64,000 bases of DNA from Bacteroidota bacterium (lineage in GTDB: Bacteria > Bacteroidota > Bacteroidia > Chitinophagales > Chitinophagaceae). The stretch spans positions 158,617 to 222,616 of the forward strand of contig VBAR01000006.1 in assembly GCA_005882315.1 (NCBI GenBank), in the 5' to 3' direction. The translations under genes and the position numbers were made by a program. Shown here in pieces: positions 44,416-52,577 of this stretch; position 1 is the stretch's first letter, and the number at the start of each line of letters is the position of its first letter. Under the pieces are notes generated by a model. It saw nothing but the letters and a program-made list of their open reading frames with translations. It was not told the origin of the DNA and made no database searches.

Positions 44416-45078
44416 TTATTTTATTGCTTCGAAGCAAAGCGACTGTAAAATATATTCTTTCCCTTTATGTTTTACTGCAGGTTCAGTAATAGGCAGTACA
44501 GATAAATTTTTAAAACCTGACTTATTGAGCAGATCAAGCCATTCTGTTTCGTTATGCATGTTAAAGCCATATTTGGTAAATGGCATATACTGCATCTGTT
44601 CTTTGCTTCGGATTACAGCATAAAATTTTCCACCAGGTTTCAATACCCTGTAAACTTCTTTCAGATGGGCAGCAGGATCATCCCAGAAATAAATGACATT
44701 GATACAAAAAACTTTGTCAAACTGGTTTTCGCTGAAAGGCATTGCATCACTATTGCCGTTTATTAAAACAAGATTGCCTGGTTGGATTAGATCTTTATTC
44801 AATGTCTTTGCTACTCTTACCATTTCGGCTGAATAGTCAATACCGGATAACTTTAGATTATTTGCTTTTGAAAATATCTGTTTGAAAAATTTTCCGTTGC
44901 CAAATCCGATCTCGAGAATTGACTCTTGGTCTTTAAGCTGCATTGCGTTCAATGTAAAATCATACAAGAAGGCATTTCCGGCATTCATCTGCAATCCTAC
45001 TTTTTTACCAAATAAAAAGCCAGGCTTTCGCAGTTGAGATGCAAATAGCCTGGCTTTTAAACTCTTTATTAAATCCAT
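44416..45078 (-). CDS. Class I SAM-dependent methyltransferase
   Basis: 220 residues. SAM-binding motif I is ILEIGFGNGKFFKQIFSKA (about residues 54-72); motif II is around LINGNSDAMPFSENQFDKVFCINVIYFW, and motif III around EVYRVLKPGGKFYAVIR. This is the generic UbiE/type-11 methyltransferase fold. No substrate domain points to a particular target. It begins six bases after the S9 peptidase stop, so it is in the same transcript. Confidence 0.88.
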   Translation of the reverse strand: MDLIKSLKARLFASQLRKPGFLFGKKVGLQMNAGNAFLYDFTLNAMQLKDQESILEIGFGNGKFFKQIFSKANNLKLSGIDYSAEMVRVAKTLNKDLIQPGNLVLINGNSDAMPFSENQFDKVFCINVIYFWDDPAAHLKEVYRVLKPGGKFYAVIRSKEQMQYMPFTKYGFNMHNETEWLDLLNKSGFKNLSVLPITEPAVKHKGKEYILQSLCFEAIK

Positions 45079-45084
45079 CCGTTA

Positions 45085-47538
45085 TTAAAATGCTTTCGGT
45101 TCTTTTTTCGCATCATTAGTTTTCGGCGAATTCTTCACATATTTCTCCAACCACTCAAACTGTTCGGCCAATACATGTAATACATTTTCTCTTCCTGCAT
45201 ATCCATGTGCTTCGTATGGAAGGCTTACAAATTTTGCTGTACCACCATGTCCTTTCACGGCATTAAACATTCTTTCACTTTGAATAGGGAAGGTGCCGGT
45301 GTTATTATCCGCATCACCATGTATCAGCAGCAGTGGTGTTTTTATTTTATCAGCATAATTGAATGGGCTCATATTATTATACAGTTCAGTAGCCTGCCAG
45401 TATGTTCTGTCTTCATTTTGAAAACCAAAAGGCGTTAATGAACGATTATAGGCGCCGCTGCGTGCAATGCCTGCTTTGAAAAGATTTGTATGCGCAAGCA
45501 GGTTAGCTGTCATGAATGCCCCGTAACTATGGCCACCCACAGCTACACGGTCTTTATCACCAATTCCCATTTCAGATAATTTATTGATTGCAGCTTCTGC
45601 ATTCATTTTTAACTGATCAATAAAATTATCATTTGGTTTTTTGTCTTTATCCGTTGCGACGATCGGCATTTCTGCATTATTTAAAACTGCATACCCTTGT
45701 GTAACATAAAACACTGGCGAACCACCGCCAACAAAAGTGAAACGATGTTCGCTTCCTCTTATCTGTGCTGCATCATCAGCTGAGTTGTATTCAGCTGGGT
45801 AAGCCCAGATAAATACTGGCAACAAGCCATCTTTTTCTTTATTATAACCTTTTGGCAGATACAAATCGCCGGTTAGATCAACACCATCAGCTCTTTTGTA
45901 TTTTATTTTTTCTTTGGTTACTCCATCCATTTGCGGGTAAGGATTGCTGAATGATGTAAGTTGGCGGTCAGCGATCTTTAATTTCAGGTTTTTGATCCAG
46001 TAGTTCGGCATTTCTTTTTCGCTTTCTCTTCTTGTAAGCAGTTGCAGTTTATCGGCATCCAATACTCTTACTACGTTTTCAAAATAGCCGTCTGCGCATC
46101 TCCAGATGATATCCAGTTTTTTTGTCGTGAGATCAAATGTTGCAAGAAATGGTAAGTCTCCTTTTGGAGATGCACCAGTTCCATTATTCATTAAAATTTT
46201 ATTCCCATTATCAACCAGTTTTATTACATCCTGCCCCCACTCATTTTTTTCAGTAACAGGAAAACCTGGATTCGAATAATTATCTGTAGTATTTCTTTCC
46301 ATCAGTAATTCTGTTTCCCCTGTAGATGGATTGTAACGGTAAGTAGCTGTTTTTTGTTTTCCCGTAAGACCTTCATTTATCAAGGTAAAAGTTTTGCTTC
46401 CCCAGGTCACACCGCGGAAACGCATTTTTGTTTTGAACAATTCTTTTGCGCTACCATTAAACGGCGCAGCTAATGCAAATACCACATCATGATAGTCAAC
46501 ATTCTTTTTAATTAACCCACTGTCAAGCGGCATACACCATGTTAATGTTGCAGGCTCATCATCCCGCCAGCCATAGCTGCGTGGCGCCATTTGTACATTA
46601 TCATTTCCGCTGGGTGCTGTTTCTAATGATGGCAAGTCACCTAATGATTTTACCATCTTACCATTCATATCAGTAATAAAAATGGTTGAGGCAAAACCAC
46701 CTGCAGGCACCGTGTATGAAAATGGTTTTTTCAATGTACGTACAAGCATGTATTTTTTATCGGGTGAAATATTCATAAAACTATAAATGGCAGGCTGGCC
46801 AATTTTTGTTTCTATACCATTTGTATTTTTTACCAACTGTGTTGTTGCATAAAATTCATAAAGCTGCGCATCGTAAGGGCTTTTGATCAGATCCTGGAAA
46901 GTAGGACGGGGGCTTGCCTTTCCATAATTTTCCTGCACTGTTGGTCCGCTAGGTACAGCAGGTTTTGCAGGTGCAGCAGATACAGGTTTTACAATTGCAC
47001 GATAGAGAATAGTATTATCATCATACCATTGATAACCGCCGGTTACTGTGTTAACGGCAGTCTTATTAATCTTTGTTGTTTTTTGTGTGGCTATATCCAC
47101 TACATAAAGATCAACACGACTCCCGGTTGTATTGGTGAATGCAATTTTTTTATCATTAGGACTCCAGGAAACATTTCCTCCGTACATCGGGTTGGGAAGT
47201 CCTGTGATCTTATATTCTTTGCCTGATGCAATATTTTTTAGGTAAATATTTGTAATAAAATTCTGGCGGCTGGGGGCAAAGTTGGCCGGGTTTATCCTCA
47301 AGCCTGCTATTTTCAATTCAGGTCTCGCCAGTTCTTCTACTGATGGATAGCTACTGCTTTCTGTAAACAACATCCACTCTGCTTTATCATCCACGCTTAC
47401 TCCGGGTGTAGGTTTTGTCAACAGCATATCAGCGATATCTTTTGGCGGCAGTTTGTAGCCGGCATTATCCTGTGCTGATAAAAGATTTAATGATACTGTT
47501 GTAAAAAAGCATAATAGCAATAAAGCAAATTTTCTCAT
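45085..47538 (-). CDS. Secreted S9-family (prolyl oligopeptidase) peptidase
   Basis: 817 residues. A signal peptide (MRKFALLLLCFFTTVSLNLLSAQ) is followed by a beta-propeller with WD-like repeats, for example NVSWSPNDKKIAFTNTTGSRVDLYVVD. The C-terminal alpha/beta-hydrolase domain carries the nucleophile in VAVGGHSYGAFM (Ser near residue 669), the acid in PLLLIHGDADNNTGTFP and the His in LPYEAHGYAGRENVL. It would cleave short peptides in the periplasm or outside. Among S9 enzymes it resembles the glutamyl endopeptidase-like group. It heads the operon with the methyltransferase and VOC genes downstream. Confidence 0.92.
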   Translation of the reverse strand: MRKFALLLLCFFTTVSLNLLSAQDNAGYKLPPKDIADMLLTKPTPGVSVDDKAEWMLFTESSSYPSVEELARPELKIAGLRINPANFAPSRQNFITNIYLKNIASGKEYKITGLPNPMYGGNVSWSPNDKKIAFTNTTGSRVDLYVVDIATQKTTKINKTAVNTVTGGYQWYDDNTILYRAIVKPVSAAPAKPAVPSGPTVQENYGKASPRPTFQDLIKSPYDAQLYEFYATTQLVKNTNGIETKIGQPAIYSFMNISPDKKYMLVRTLKKPFSYTVPAGGFASTIFITDMNGKMVKSLGDLPSLETAPSGNDNVQMAPRSYGWRDDEPATLTWCMPLDSGLIKKNVDYHDVVFALAAPFNGSAKELFKTKMRFRGVTWGSKTFTLINEGLTGKQKTATYRYNPSTGETELLMERNTTDNYSNPGFPVTEKNEWGQDVIKLVDNGNKILMNNGTGASPKGDLPFLATFDLTTKKLDIIWRCADGYFENVVRVLDADKLQLLTRRESEKEMPNYWIKNLKLKIADRQLTSFSNPYPQMDGVTKEKIKYKRADGVDLTGDLYLPKGYNKEKDGLLPVFIWAYPAEYNSADDAAQIRGSEHRFTFVGGGSPVFYVTQGYAVLNNAEMPIVATDKDKKPNDNFIDQLKMNAEAAINKLSEMGIGDKDRVAVGGHSYGAFMTANLLAHTNLFKAGIARSGAYNRSLTPFGFQNEDRTYWQATELYNNMSPFNYADKIKTPLLLIHGDADNNTGTFPIQSERMFNAVKGHGGTAKFVSLPYEAHGYAGRENVLHVLAEQFEWLEKYVKNSPKTNDAKKEPKAF

Positions 47539-47595
47539 GATAGATTTTTTTTGAAGTTAAGAAACAGCGGCCAATAACAGGCTCCGTTTGTGTAA

Positions 47596-48864
47596 TTAAT
47601 TACGGACTACAATTTGTCCATTCTTCATCACCAGTTTAATATTCCTGATTGCATTAATGTTTGTTGAAGGATCAGCCTCTACTGCAATTAAATCGGCAAA
47701 CAATCCGGTTTTTATCTTGCCGATCTTATCCGCATAGCCAAATACATCTGCATTTACAGAGGTAGCGGATTTCAGCACATCAATTGGCTTCATTCCATAT
47801 TCCACCATTAGTTCCATTTCTCTTGCATTTTCGCCATGTGCAAATACACCTACATCACCGCCCATGCAAATAGTGACACCTGCTTTTAAAGCCAGCGCAA
47901 AACTTTTCTTTTTACTGGTAATGGAAGCAGGTTCAGGATTAGTTCCTTTTTTCCAGCCACGGTATTGTTGTATTGCATCACCGGCAGCAAGGGTAGGGCA
48001 TAGCGCAACATTTCTTTCCTTCATTAGTTTGAAAACTTCTTCAGTTCCACCATCACCATGTTCAATAGTTGATATACCGGCATTAATTGCTCGTTTCATT
48101 CCTTCTGCAGTAGATGCGTGAGCAACGGCTTTTCTTCCACTACTTTTTGTGATTTCAGTAAGCAATCCGAGTTCCTGTTCACTGAATGTTGGCTGTGCTT
48201 CACCATTAGGGCCATATCGGTAATCGGCATATACTTTAATTAGATCAGCACCATGACCAATTTGTGAACGAATAGCTTTTGATAACTCTTCCAGGCCTGT
48301 TACTTCTTCAGCACCCTGCGGCAGTTCTACATCAGGTGAAGGAGATTTGGGTCCATAAGTTCCTTTTGCAACAATTGCTCTTGTAGCAACTATCATTCTC
48401 GGCCCCGGTACAACTCCTTTTTCGATTGCTTTTTTCAAACCCACATCATCATACATTGCGCCTTCAGTTCCGAGATCTCTTACGGTTGTAAAACCCGCCA
48501 ATAAAGTTGCTTTTGCATGATTCACTGCCCTTGCAGTTCTTTCCGCTCTTGATTCTTTCAGCACCTGGTCATCCCATGAAGTTTCGTTATACGGATGAAG
48601 AAATAAATGAGAGTGACCTTCGATCAAACCTGGCAGCAAAGTCATTCCCTTCAACTCAATTATTTCTGTACCTGCAGGTAATTTAAACATCATTGCTCCT
48701 GCCTGTTCGATCTTATTATTTTTTACCAACACTACCCAATCACTATGCATTTGTTCGCCATCAAATACATGGTCAGGTTTCAGTAAAATATATTTATCTG
48801 TTTGCTGCGCACAACAAAAAATAAATGCAAACAATAAAGGAATGAATGAAAAATATTTTTTCAT
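47596..48864 (-). CDS. Secreted amidohydrolase (imidazolonepropionase-like)
   Basis: 422 residues with a signal peptide (MKKYFSFIPLLFAFIFCCAQ). The metal-dependent hydrolase barrel shows the N-terminal HxH in LPGLIEGHSHLFLHP, further ligands in AVAHASTAEGMKRAINAGISTIEHGDGG (two His), and the C-terminal Asp in ICMGGDVGVFAHGENAREM. The closest group is that of periplasmic Xaa-Pro dipeptidase/imidazolonepropionase-like hydrolases common in Bacteroidota. It overlaps the small acetyltransferase gene by four bases and is probably co-transcribed with it. It may complete peptide breakdown begun by the neighbouring S9 peptidase (inference). Confidence 0.9.
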   Translation of the reverse strand: MKKYFSFIPLLFAFIFCCAQQTDKYILLKPDHVFDGEQMHSDWVVLVKNNKIEQAGAMMFKLPAGTEIIELKGMTLLPGLIEGHSHLFLHPYNETSWDDQVLKESRAERTARAVNHAKATLLAGFTTVRDLGTEGAMYDDVGLKKAIEKGVVPGPRMIVATRAIVAKGTYGPKSPSPDVELPQGAEEVTGLEELSKAIRSQIGHGADLIKVYADYRYGPNGEAQPTFSEQELGLLTEITKSSGRKAVAHASTAEGMKRAINAGISTIEHGDGGTEEVFKLMKERNVALCPTLAAGDAIQQYRGWKKGTNPEPASITSKKKSFALALKAGVTICMGGDVGVFAHGENAREMELMVEYGMKPIDVLKSATSVNADVFGYADKIGKIKTGLFADLIAVEADPSTNINAIRNIKLVMKNGQIVVRN

Positions 48865-49154
48865 ATCAACTTATTTAAAAGTACATCAGCGTATTCAGGT
48901 TTCTTTTTGAACATTGCATGAGCAAATGGACAAAGAGGTATGATCTTAATATTATGGGTTCTTGCATACTCAACAGCCGTATGTAACAGTTGCTTGCCCA
49001 CATTCTTGCCTTTCAGCTTTTCATCTACATCGGTATGTTCAATGATCATTTTATCGGGGGATGGCATGGTGTAAACCATTTCTGCCAGTTTTTCGCCATC
49101 TATTTCTACATAAAACAGGCCTTTGTTTCCGATCTTCTTATTTTGTATCTGCAT
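48861..49154 (-). CDS. Small GNAT-fold acetyltransferase (YidJ/NATD1-like)
   Basis: 97 residues. The short GNAT form is recognisable by KGLFYVEIDGEKLAEMVYTM, then MIIEHTDVDEKLKGKNVGKQLLHTAVEYARTHNIKIIPLCPFAHAMF. The segment GKNVGKQL is the acetyl-CoA loop. Proteins of this size exist across bacteria and eukaryotes; the substrate is not known. The stop overlaps the amidohydrolase start by four bases, so the two are translationally coupled. Confidence 0.88.
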   Translation of the reverse strand: MQIQNKKIGNKGLFYVEIDGEKLAEMVYTMPSPDKMIIEHTDVDEKLKGKNVGKQLLHTAVEYARTHNIKIIPLCPFAHAMFKKKPEYADVLLNKLI

Positions 49155-49176
49155 GGCTTAAAACTATCAAAAATAA

Positions 49177-49208
49177 TTTGCTTTAGTCAAATTGAAGCTG
49201 CATATTTG
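49177..49208 (+). promoter_or_regulatory. Promoter of the trp operon
   Basis: TTTG (49177-49180), a 20-nt spacer, CATATTTG (49201-49208, one mismatch in TAnnTTTG). Using the SRP RNA gene as a ruler, transcription would start near 49213, only about three bases before the leader-peptide ATG. Confidence 0.75.
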
Positions 49209-49215
49209 CAGTAGC

Positions 49216-49275
49216 ATGAATAAGCAAACAATAAATAATCAGTGGTGGTGGCATACAACTCTTCCGGGGCTGTAG
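49216..49275 (+). CDS. trpL: trp operon leader peptide
   Basis: A 19-residue open frame, MNKQTINNQWWWHTTLPGL, with three consecutive Trp codons (49243-49251), too dense to be chance. It is the sensor of a translation-coupled attenuator: slow translation at the Trp codons when charged tRNA-Trp is scarce lets the downstream RNA fold into an antiterminator. It is 100 bases before trpE, between the trp promoter and an intrinsic terminator. No function as a protein is expected. Confidence 0.92.
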   Translation: MNKQTINNQWWWHTTLPGL

Positions 49276-49336
49276 TGACACGCTGTGTTTATTTATAAAC
49301 ATATACTAAGCCCCGACAGTATCGTCGGGGTTTTTT
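49265..49336 (+). promoter_or_regulatory. trp attenuator (terminator/antiterminator switch)
   Basis: The terminator is CCCCGAC (49311-49317), loop AGTATC, GTCGGGG (49324-49330), then six T. The antiterminator is CGGGGCT (49265-49271, in the last codons of trpL), which is fully complementary to AGCCCCG (49309-49315), the left side of the terminator. A helper hairpin TGTTTA/TAAACA (49286-49301) lies between and would bring the arms together. A ribosome stalled on the Trp codons leaves 49265-49271 free; a ribosome at the stop codon (49273-49275) covers it and permits termination. Confidence 0.88.
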
Positions 49337-49375
49337 GTTTACATGCTGTAATGTAATTGAACAATATAAAGCGAC

Positions 49376-50791
49376 ATGAAAAAGATTATTGTTAATACAA
49401 CAATTAAAAGACTCCTTGCGGATGTATATACACCAGTAGGCATCTACCTCCGGCTGCGTGATCGTTTCCGGGATACAATTCTCCTGGAAAGTACCGACAA
49501 TCATGTTGCTGAAAATAGCTACTCTTTTATTTGTGTAAATGCTATTGGTGGTATTGAAATAACAGATGCCAGCAGTATCGAATTCAAACTACCGGGACAA
49601 AAACCTGAAAGAATTGAACTCAAAAATTCAGGCGAAGTACCACAACTCCTTTGGGATTTTATGCATCGGTTCGAAATCACAAAATCTGAAATTAAGGAAG
49701 CAAGATTTGCACAAGGGTTATTTGGTTATACTACTTATGATGCAATTCAGTTTTTCGATACAATTCGTCTTTCAGCCCGAAATTCACAACCAGCATCTAT
49801 TCCTTTGATGCGTTACCGCTTCTACCAATATGTAATTGCATTCAATCATTTTAAAGACGAGTTGTTTATTCTCGAAAATAATATCAACGGAATTGAATCG
49901 GATTCAACTTTACTTGAATCTTTGATCCGTAGTAAAGATGTACCTGTTTATCCTTTTAAAGCAAAAGGAAATGAGCAATCCAATATGAGTGATGATGATT
50001 ACAGGGAAATGGTAAAGAAAGGAATTACAAGTTGCCATCGTGGTGATGTGTTTCAAATTGTATTGAGCAGAAGATTTCAGCAGGCATTTACAGGCGATGA
50101 GTTTAATGTATACAGGGCACTGCGTAGTATCAATCCTTCTCCGTATTTATTCTTCTTCGATTATGGCGACTATAAGTTAATGGGTTCTTCACCGGAGGCG
50201 CAACTGGTTGTTCAGAATGGCAAAGCGGTCGTTCACCCGATCGCCGGCACATTCCGAAGAACAGGTGATGATGATAAAGATCATTTGGCGGCAGAGTTAC
50301 TGGCTGGTGATAAAAAAGAAAATGCCGAACATGTAATGTTAGTTGATCTTGCCCGTAATGATCTTAGTCGTATCTGTGATGATGTGAAAGTTTCTCACTA
50401 CAAAGAAATACAATACTACAGTCATGTTATTCATATGGTGAGTGAGGTAACTGGTAAAGTGAGAGAGGGGAGTAATGTATTTGAATTGCTTGCTAAAACA
50501 TTCCCGGCAGGTACATTAAGTGGTGCACCGAAATTTAAGGCAATGGAATTGATCGATTCGTATGAACCTACTGCAAGAAGTTATTATGGCGGCGCTATCG
50601 GTTTTGTTGGCTTTGATGGCAGTTGCAATCATGCCATCATGATCCGCACTTTTCTTAGCAGCAACAATACGTTGACATCACAGGCCGGTGCTGGTGTAGT
50701 GGTAGCAAGCAAACCTGAAAGTGAATTGCAGGAAGTAAATAATAAGCTCGGAGCGTTGAAGAAGGCTATTGAAAAAGCGGAAACCCTCTAA
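49376..50791 (+). CDS. trpE: Anthranilate synthase component I
   Basis: 471 residues. It converts chorismate and ammonia (delivered by TrpG) to anthranilate. The feedback-inhibition motif is present in RDTILLESTDNH (LLES), so Trp probably inhibits it allosterically. The chorismate-binding domain includes GDVFQIVLSRRFQQ, then SPEAQLVVQNGKAVVHPIAGTFRRTG, the catalytic DLARNDLSRICDDVKV and the GTLSGAPKFKAMELI block. The last three codons (Glu-Thr-Leu, stop) merge into a G/C palindromic repeat. It is the first structural gene after the attenuator. Confidence 0.97.
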   Translation: MKKIIVNTTIKRLLADVYTPVGIYLRLRDRFRDTILLESTDNHVAENSYSFICVNAIGGIEITDASSIEFKLPGQKPERIELKNSGEVPQLLWDFMHRFEITKSEIKEARFAQGLFGYTTYDAIQFFDTIRLSARNSQPASIPLMRYRFYQYVIAFNHFKDELFILENNINGIESDSTLLESLIRSKDVPVYPFKAKGNEQSNMSDDDYREMVKKGITSCHRGDVFQIVLSRRFQQAFTGDEFNVYRALRSINPSPYLFFFDYGDYKLMGSSPEAQLVVQNGKAVVHPIAGTFRRTGDDDKDHLAAELLAGDKKENAEHVMLVDLARNDLSRICDDVKVSHYKEIQYYSHVIHMVSEVTGKVREGSNVFELLAKTFPAGTLSGAPKFKAMELIDSYEPTARSYYGGAIGFVGFDGSCNHAIMIRTFLSSNNTLTSQAGAGVVVASKPESELQEVNNKLGALKKAIEKAETL

Positions 50792-50882
50792 ATCTCCCTA
50801 AAGGGAGACTTAAGAAGAGTCTTTGAGAAGGAAATGACATTATAAACTTTAAAACTATAAAGCCCCTTTAGGGGTTTGGGGT
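50784..50882. repeat. Paired G/C palindromes between trpE and trpG
   Basis: The left member (50784-50814, core CTCCC TAAA GGGAG) contains the trpE stop codon. The right member (50857-50882, core CCCC TTTA GGGG then TTTGGGGT) ends directly at the trpG ATG. The members face each other across about 42 A/T-rich bases, giving a 99-bp element with palindromic ends. Confidence 0.85.
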
Positions 50883-51473
50883 ATGAAAATATTAGTTTTT
50901 GATAATTACGATTCATTTACTTACAACCTTGTTCACCTGGTTGAGAAGATCACACATACTAAGGTTGATGTGTACAGGAATGATAAGATTGCAATGGAGA
51001 AAGTGAATGAATATGATAAAATAATTTTATCTCCGGGCCCCGGCATTCCTGAAGAAGCCGGTTTGTTGTTGCCTTTGATAAAAGAATATGCATCCCGGAA
51101 ATCCATACTGGGTGTGTGTTTGGGGCATCAGGCTATCGGGCAGGCATTTGGTGGAAAGCTGGAGAATTTAAGTTCGGTTTTTCATGGAGTAGCAACTAAG
51201 ATAGATGTTGGGAGTCAGGAGTCGGGAGTCAGGAGTCCCTTATTTGAAGGATTGCCTGATGAATTGGAAGTTGGTCGTTATCATTCATGGGTTGTTTCAG
51301 AGGAAAATTTTCCAAATGAACTTGAAATAACGGCAAGAGATGAAAGCGGAATGATAATGGGTTTACAACATAAAAAGTTTGATGTACAGGGTGTGCAGTT
51401 TCACCCGGAAAGTGTGTTGACGCCTATGGGAGAAAGTATTTTAAGAAACTGGTTAAACCCCCAAACCCCCTAA
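50883..51473 (+). CDS. trpG: Anthranilate synthase component II (glutamine amidotransferase)
   Basis: 196 residues. It hydrolyses glutamine and feeds ammonia to TrpE. The class I amidotransferase triad is visible: Cys in GVCLGHQAIGQAFGG (about residue 79), and His/Glu in VQFHPESVLTP. The oxyanion segment is LSPGPGIPEEAG. Two repeat-derived pieces are present: GSQESGVRS (about residues 110-118) from a heptanucleotide array, and the C-terminal NPQTP from a G/C palindrome. Both lie outside the catalytic motifs, so the enzyme is expected to work. Confidence 0.95.
   Translation: MKILVFDNYDSFTYNLVHLVEKITHTKVDVYRNDKIAMEKVNEYDKIILSPGPGIPEEAGLLLPLIKEYASRKSILGVCLGHQAIGQAFGGKLENLSSVFHGVATKIDVGSQESGVRSPLFEGLPDELEVGRYHSWVVSEENFPNELEITARDESGMIMGLQHKKFDVQGVQFHPESVLTPMGESILRNWLNPQTP
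51210..51237 (+). repeat. Heptanucleotide array inside trpG
   Basis: Two perfect copies of a 14-base unit, each made of GGGAGTC and AGGAGTC. It is translated in frame as part of a surface-loop segment before PLFEGLPDELEVGRYHSW. Confidence 0.88.
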
Positions 51474-51584
51474 AGGGGGCTTTAGGGAACTTAATATGTA
51501 AAGTCTTTATTGGATTAATGAAAAGGAATAATCGGCTATAATTTATTAACTATAAAACTAAGTTCCCCTTTAGGGGACAGGGGT
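51455..51584. repeat. Paired G/C palindromes between trpG and trpD
   Basis: The left member (51455-51494, core CCCCC TAAA GGGGG at 51466-51479) encodes the last residues of TrpG and its stop codon. The right member (51559-51584, core CCCC TTTA GGGG, end ACAGGGGT) stops at the trpD ATG. Reversed, the left member is nearly identical to the palindrome at 16909-16943, and the right member reversed matches 17014-17041. Confidence 0.87.
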
Positions 51585-52577
51585 ATGAAAAAGATCCTTC
51601 AATATTTATTCGAACACAAAACACTTAGCCGTGAACAGGCAAAAGAAGTTTTAGTAAACATCGGTAAGGGAATTTATAATGAACATGAGATTACTGCTTT
51701 CATGACTGTATATCTTATGCGTAGCATTATAATTGAAGAATTGCAGGGTTTCCAGGATGCATTGCTTGAATTGTGTGTACCAGTTAATTTGAATGGTCAT
51801 CAAACAATGGATATTGTTGGTACCGGTGGTGATGGTAAGAACACATTTAATATTTCTACTCTTAGTTGTTTTATAGTAGCAGGTGCCGGGCAAAAAGTGG
51901 CGAAGCATGGTAACTATGGAGCTTCTTCTATAAGCGGTGCAAGTAATGTAATGGAGCAACTGGGATACAAATTTAAAAACAATAATGACGCATTGAAGAA
52001 AGAAGTTGAAGAAGCTGGAATTTGTTTTTTACATGCACCAATGTTTCATCCTGCGTTAAAAACTGTTGGGCCAATTCGTAAGAACCTTGCTATGCGAACA
52101 TTCTTTAATATACTTGGGCCAATGGTAAACCCTGCTGCACCGGCTTATCAACTCGTTGGTGTTTTTAATTTAGAAATGGCAAGAATTTATAATTACCTCT
52201 TACAACTTTCTGACCGGGCCTTCACTATCATTCATGGGCTTGATGGGTATGATGAAATATCATTGACCAACGATACAAAAGTGATTACAAATAAAGGAGA
52301 GAAGATAATGACACCTGAGCAATTAGGAAAAAGGATGGTTATGGCTTCGGATATCACAGGAGGAAACAGTGTTGAAGAAGCAGCAAAGATTTTTACTACT
52401 ATATTAAAAGGTGAAGGCACATTTGCCCAGAATGCAGTAGTGCTGGCTAATGCTGCTATGGCTTTGAACTGTACGGGTAAATATAAAACATATGATGAGG
52501 CATATAATGCTGCTGTAGAAAGTTTGGAAAGCGGAAAGGCTAATCAATGTTTACAAAAACTAATTAGCATACAGTGA
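51585..52577 (+). CDS. trpD: Anthranilate phosphoribosyltransferase
   Basis: 330 residues. It joins anthranilate to phosphoribosyl pyrophosphate, giving phosphoribosylanthranilate. The PRPP/anthranilate motif is DIVGTGGDGKNTFNIST (about residues 75-91), with KHGNYGASSISGASNVMEQLG following; the Mg-binding pair is in HGLDGYDEISLTND. The N-terminal helical domain begins MKKILQYLFEHKTLSREQAK. The start directly follows a palindromic repeat; the stop overlaps trpC by four bases. Confidence 0.97.
   Translation: MKKILQYLFEHKTLSREQAKEVLVNIGKGIYNEHEITAFMTVYLMRSIIIEELQGFQDALLELCVPVNLNGHQTMDIVGTGGDGKNTFNISTLSCFIVAGAGQKVAKHGNYGASSISGASNVMEQLGYKFKNNNDALKKEVEEAGICFLHAPMFHPALKTVGPIRKNLAMRTFFNILGPMVNPAAPAYQLVGVFNLEMARIYNYLLQLSDRAFTIIHGLDGYDEISLTNDTKVITNKGEKIMTPEQLGKRMVMASDITGGNSVEEAAKIFTTILKGEGTFAQNAVVLANAAMALNCTGKYKTYDEAYNAAVESLESGKANQCLQKLISIQ

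Noticed and set aside
51210..51237. trpG repeat as an assembly artefact
   Set aside because: The 28-bp repeat is short, in frame and similar in kind to other heptamer arrays in the window, so a real feature is more likely.
50784..51584. G/C palindromes as ordinary terminators inside the trp operon
   Set aside because: They lack a following T run on the transcribed strand, lie in facing pairs and are partly coding; termination there would cut the operon.
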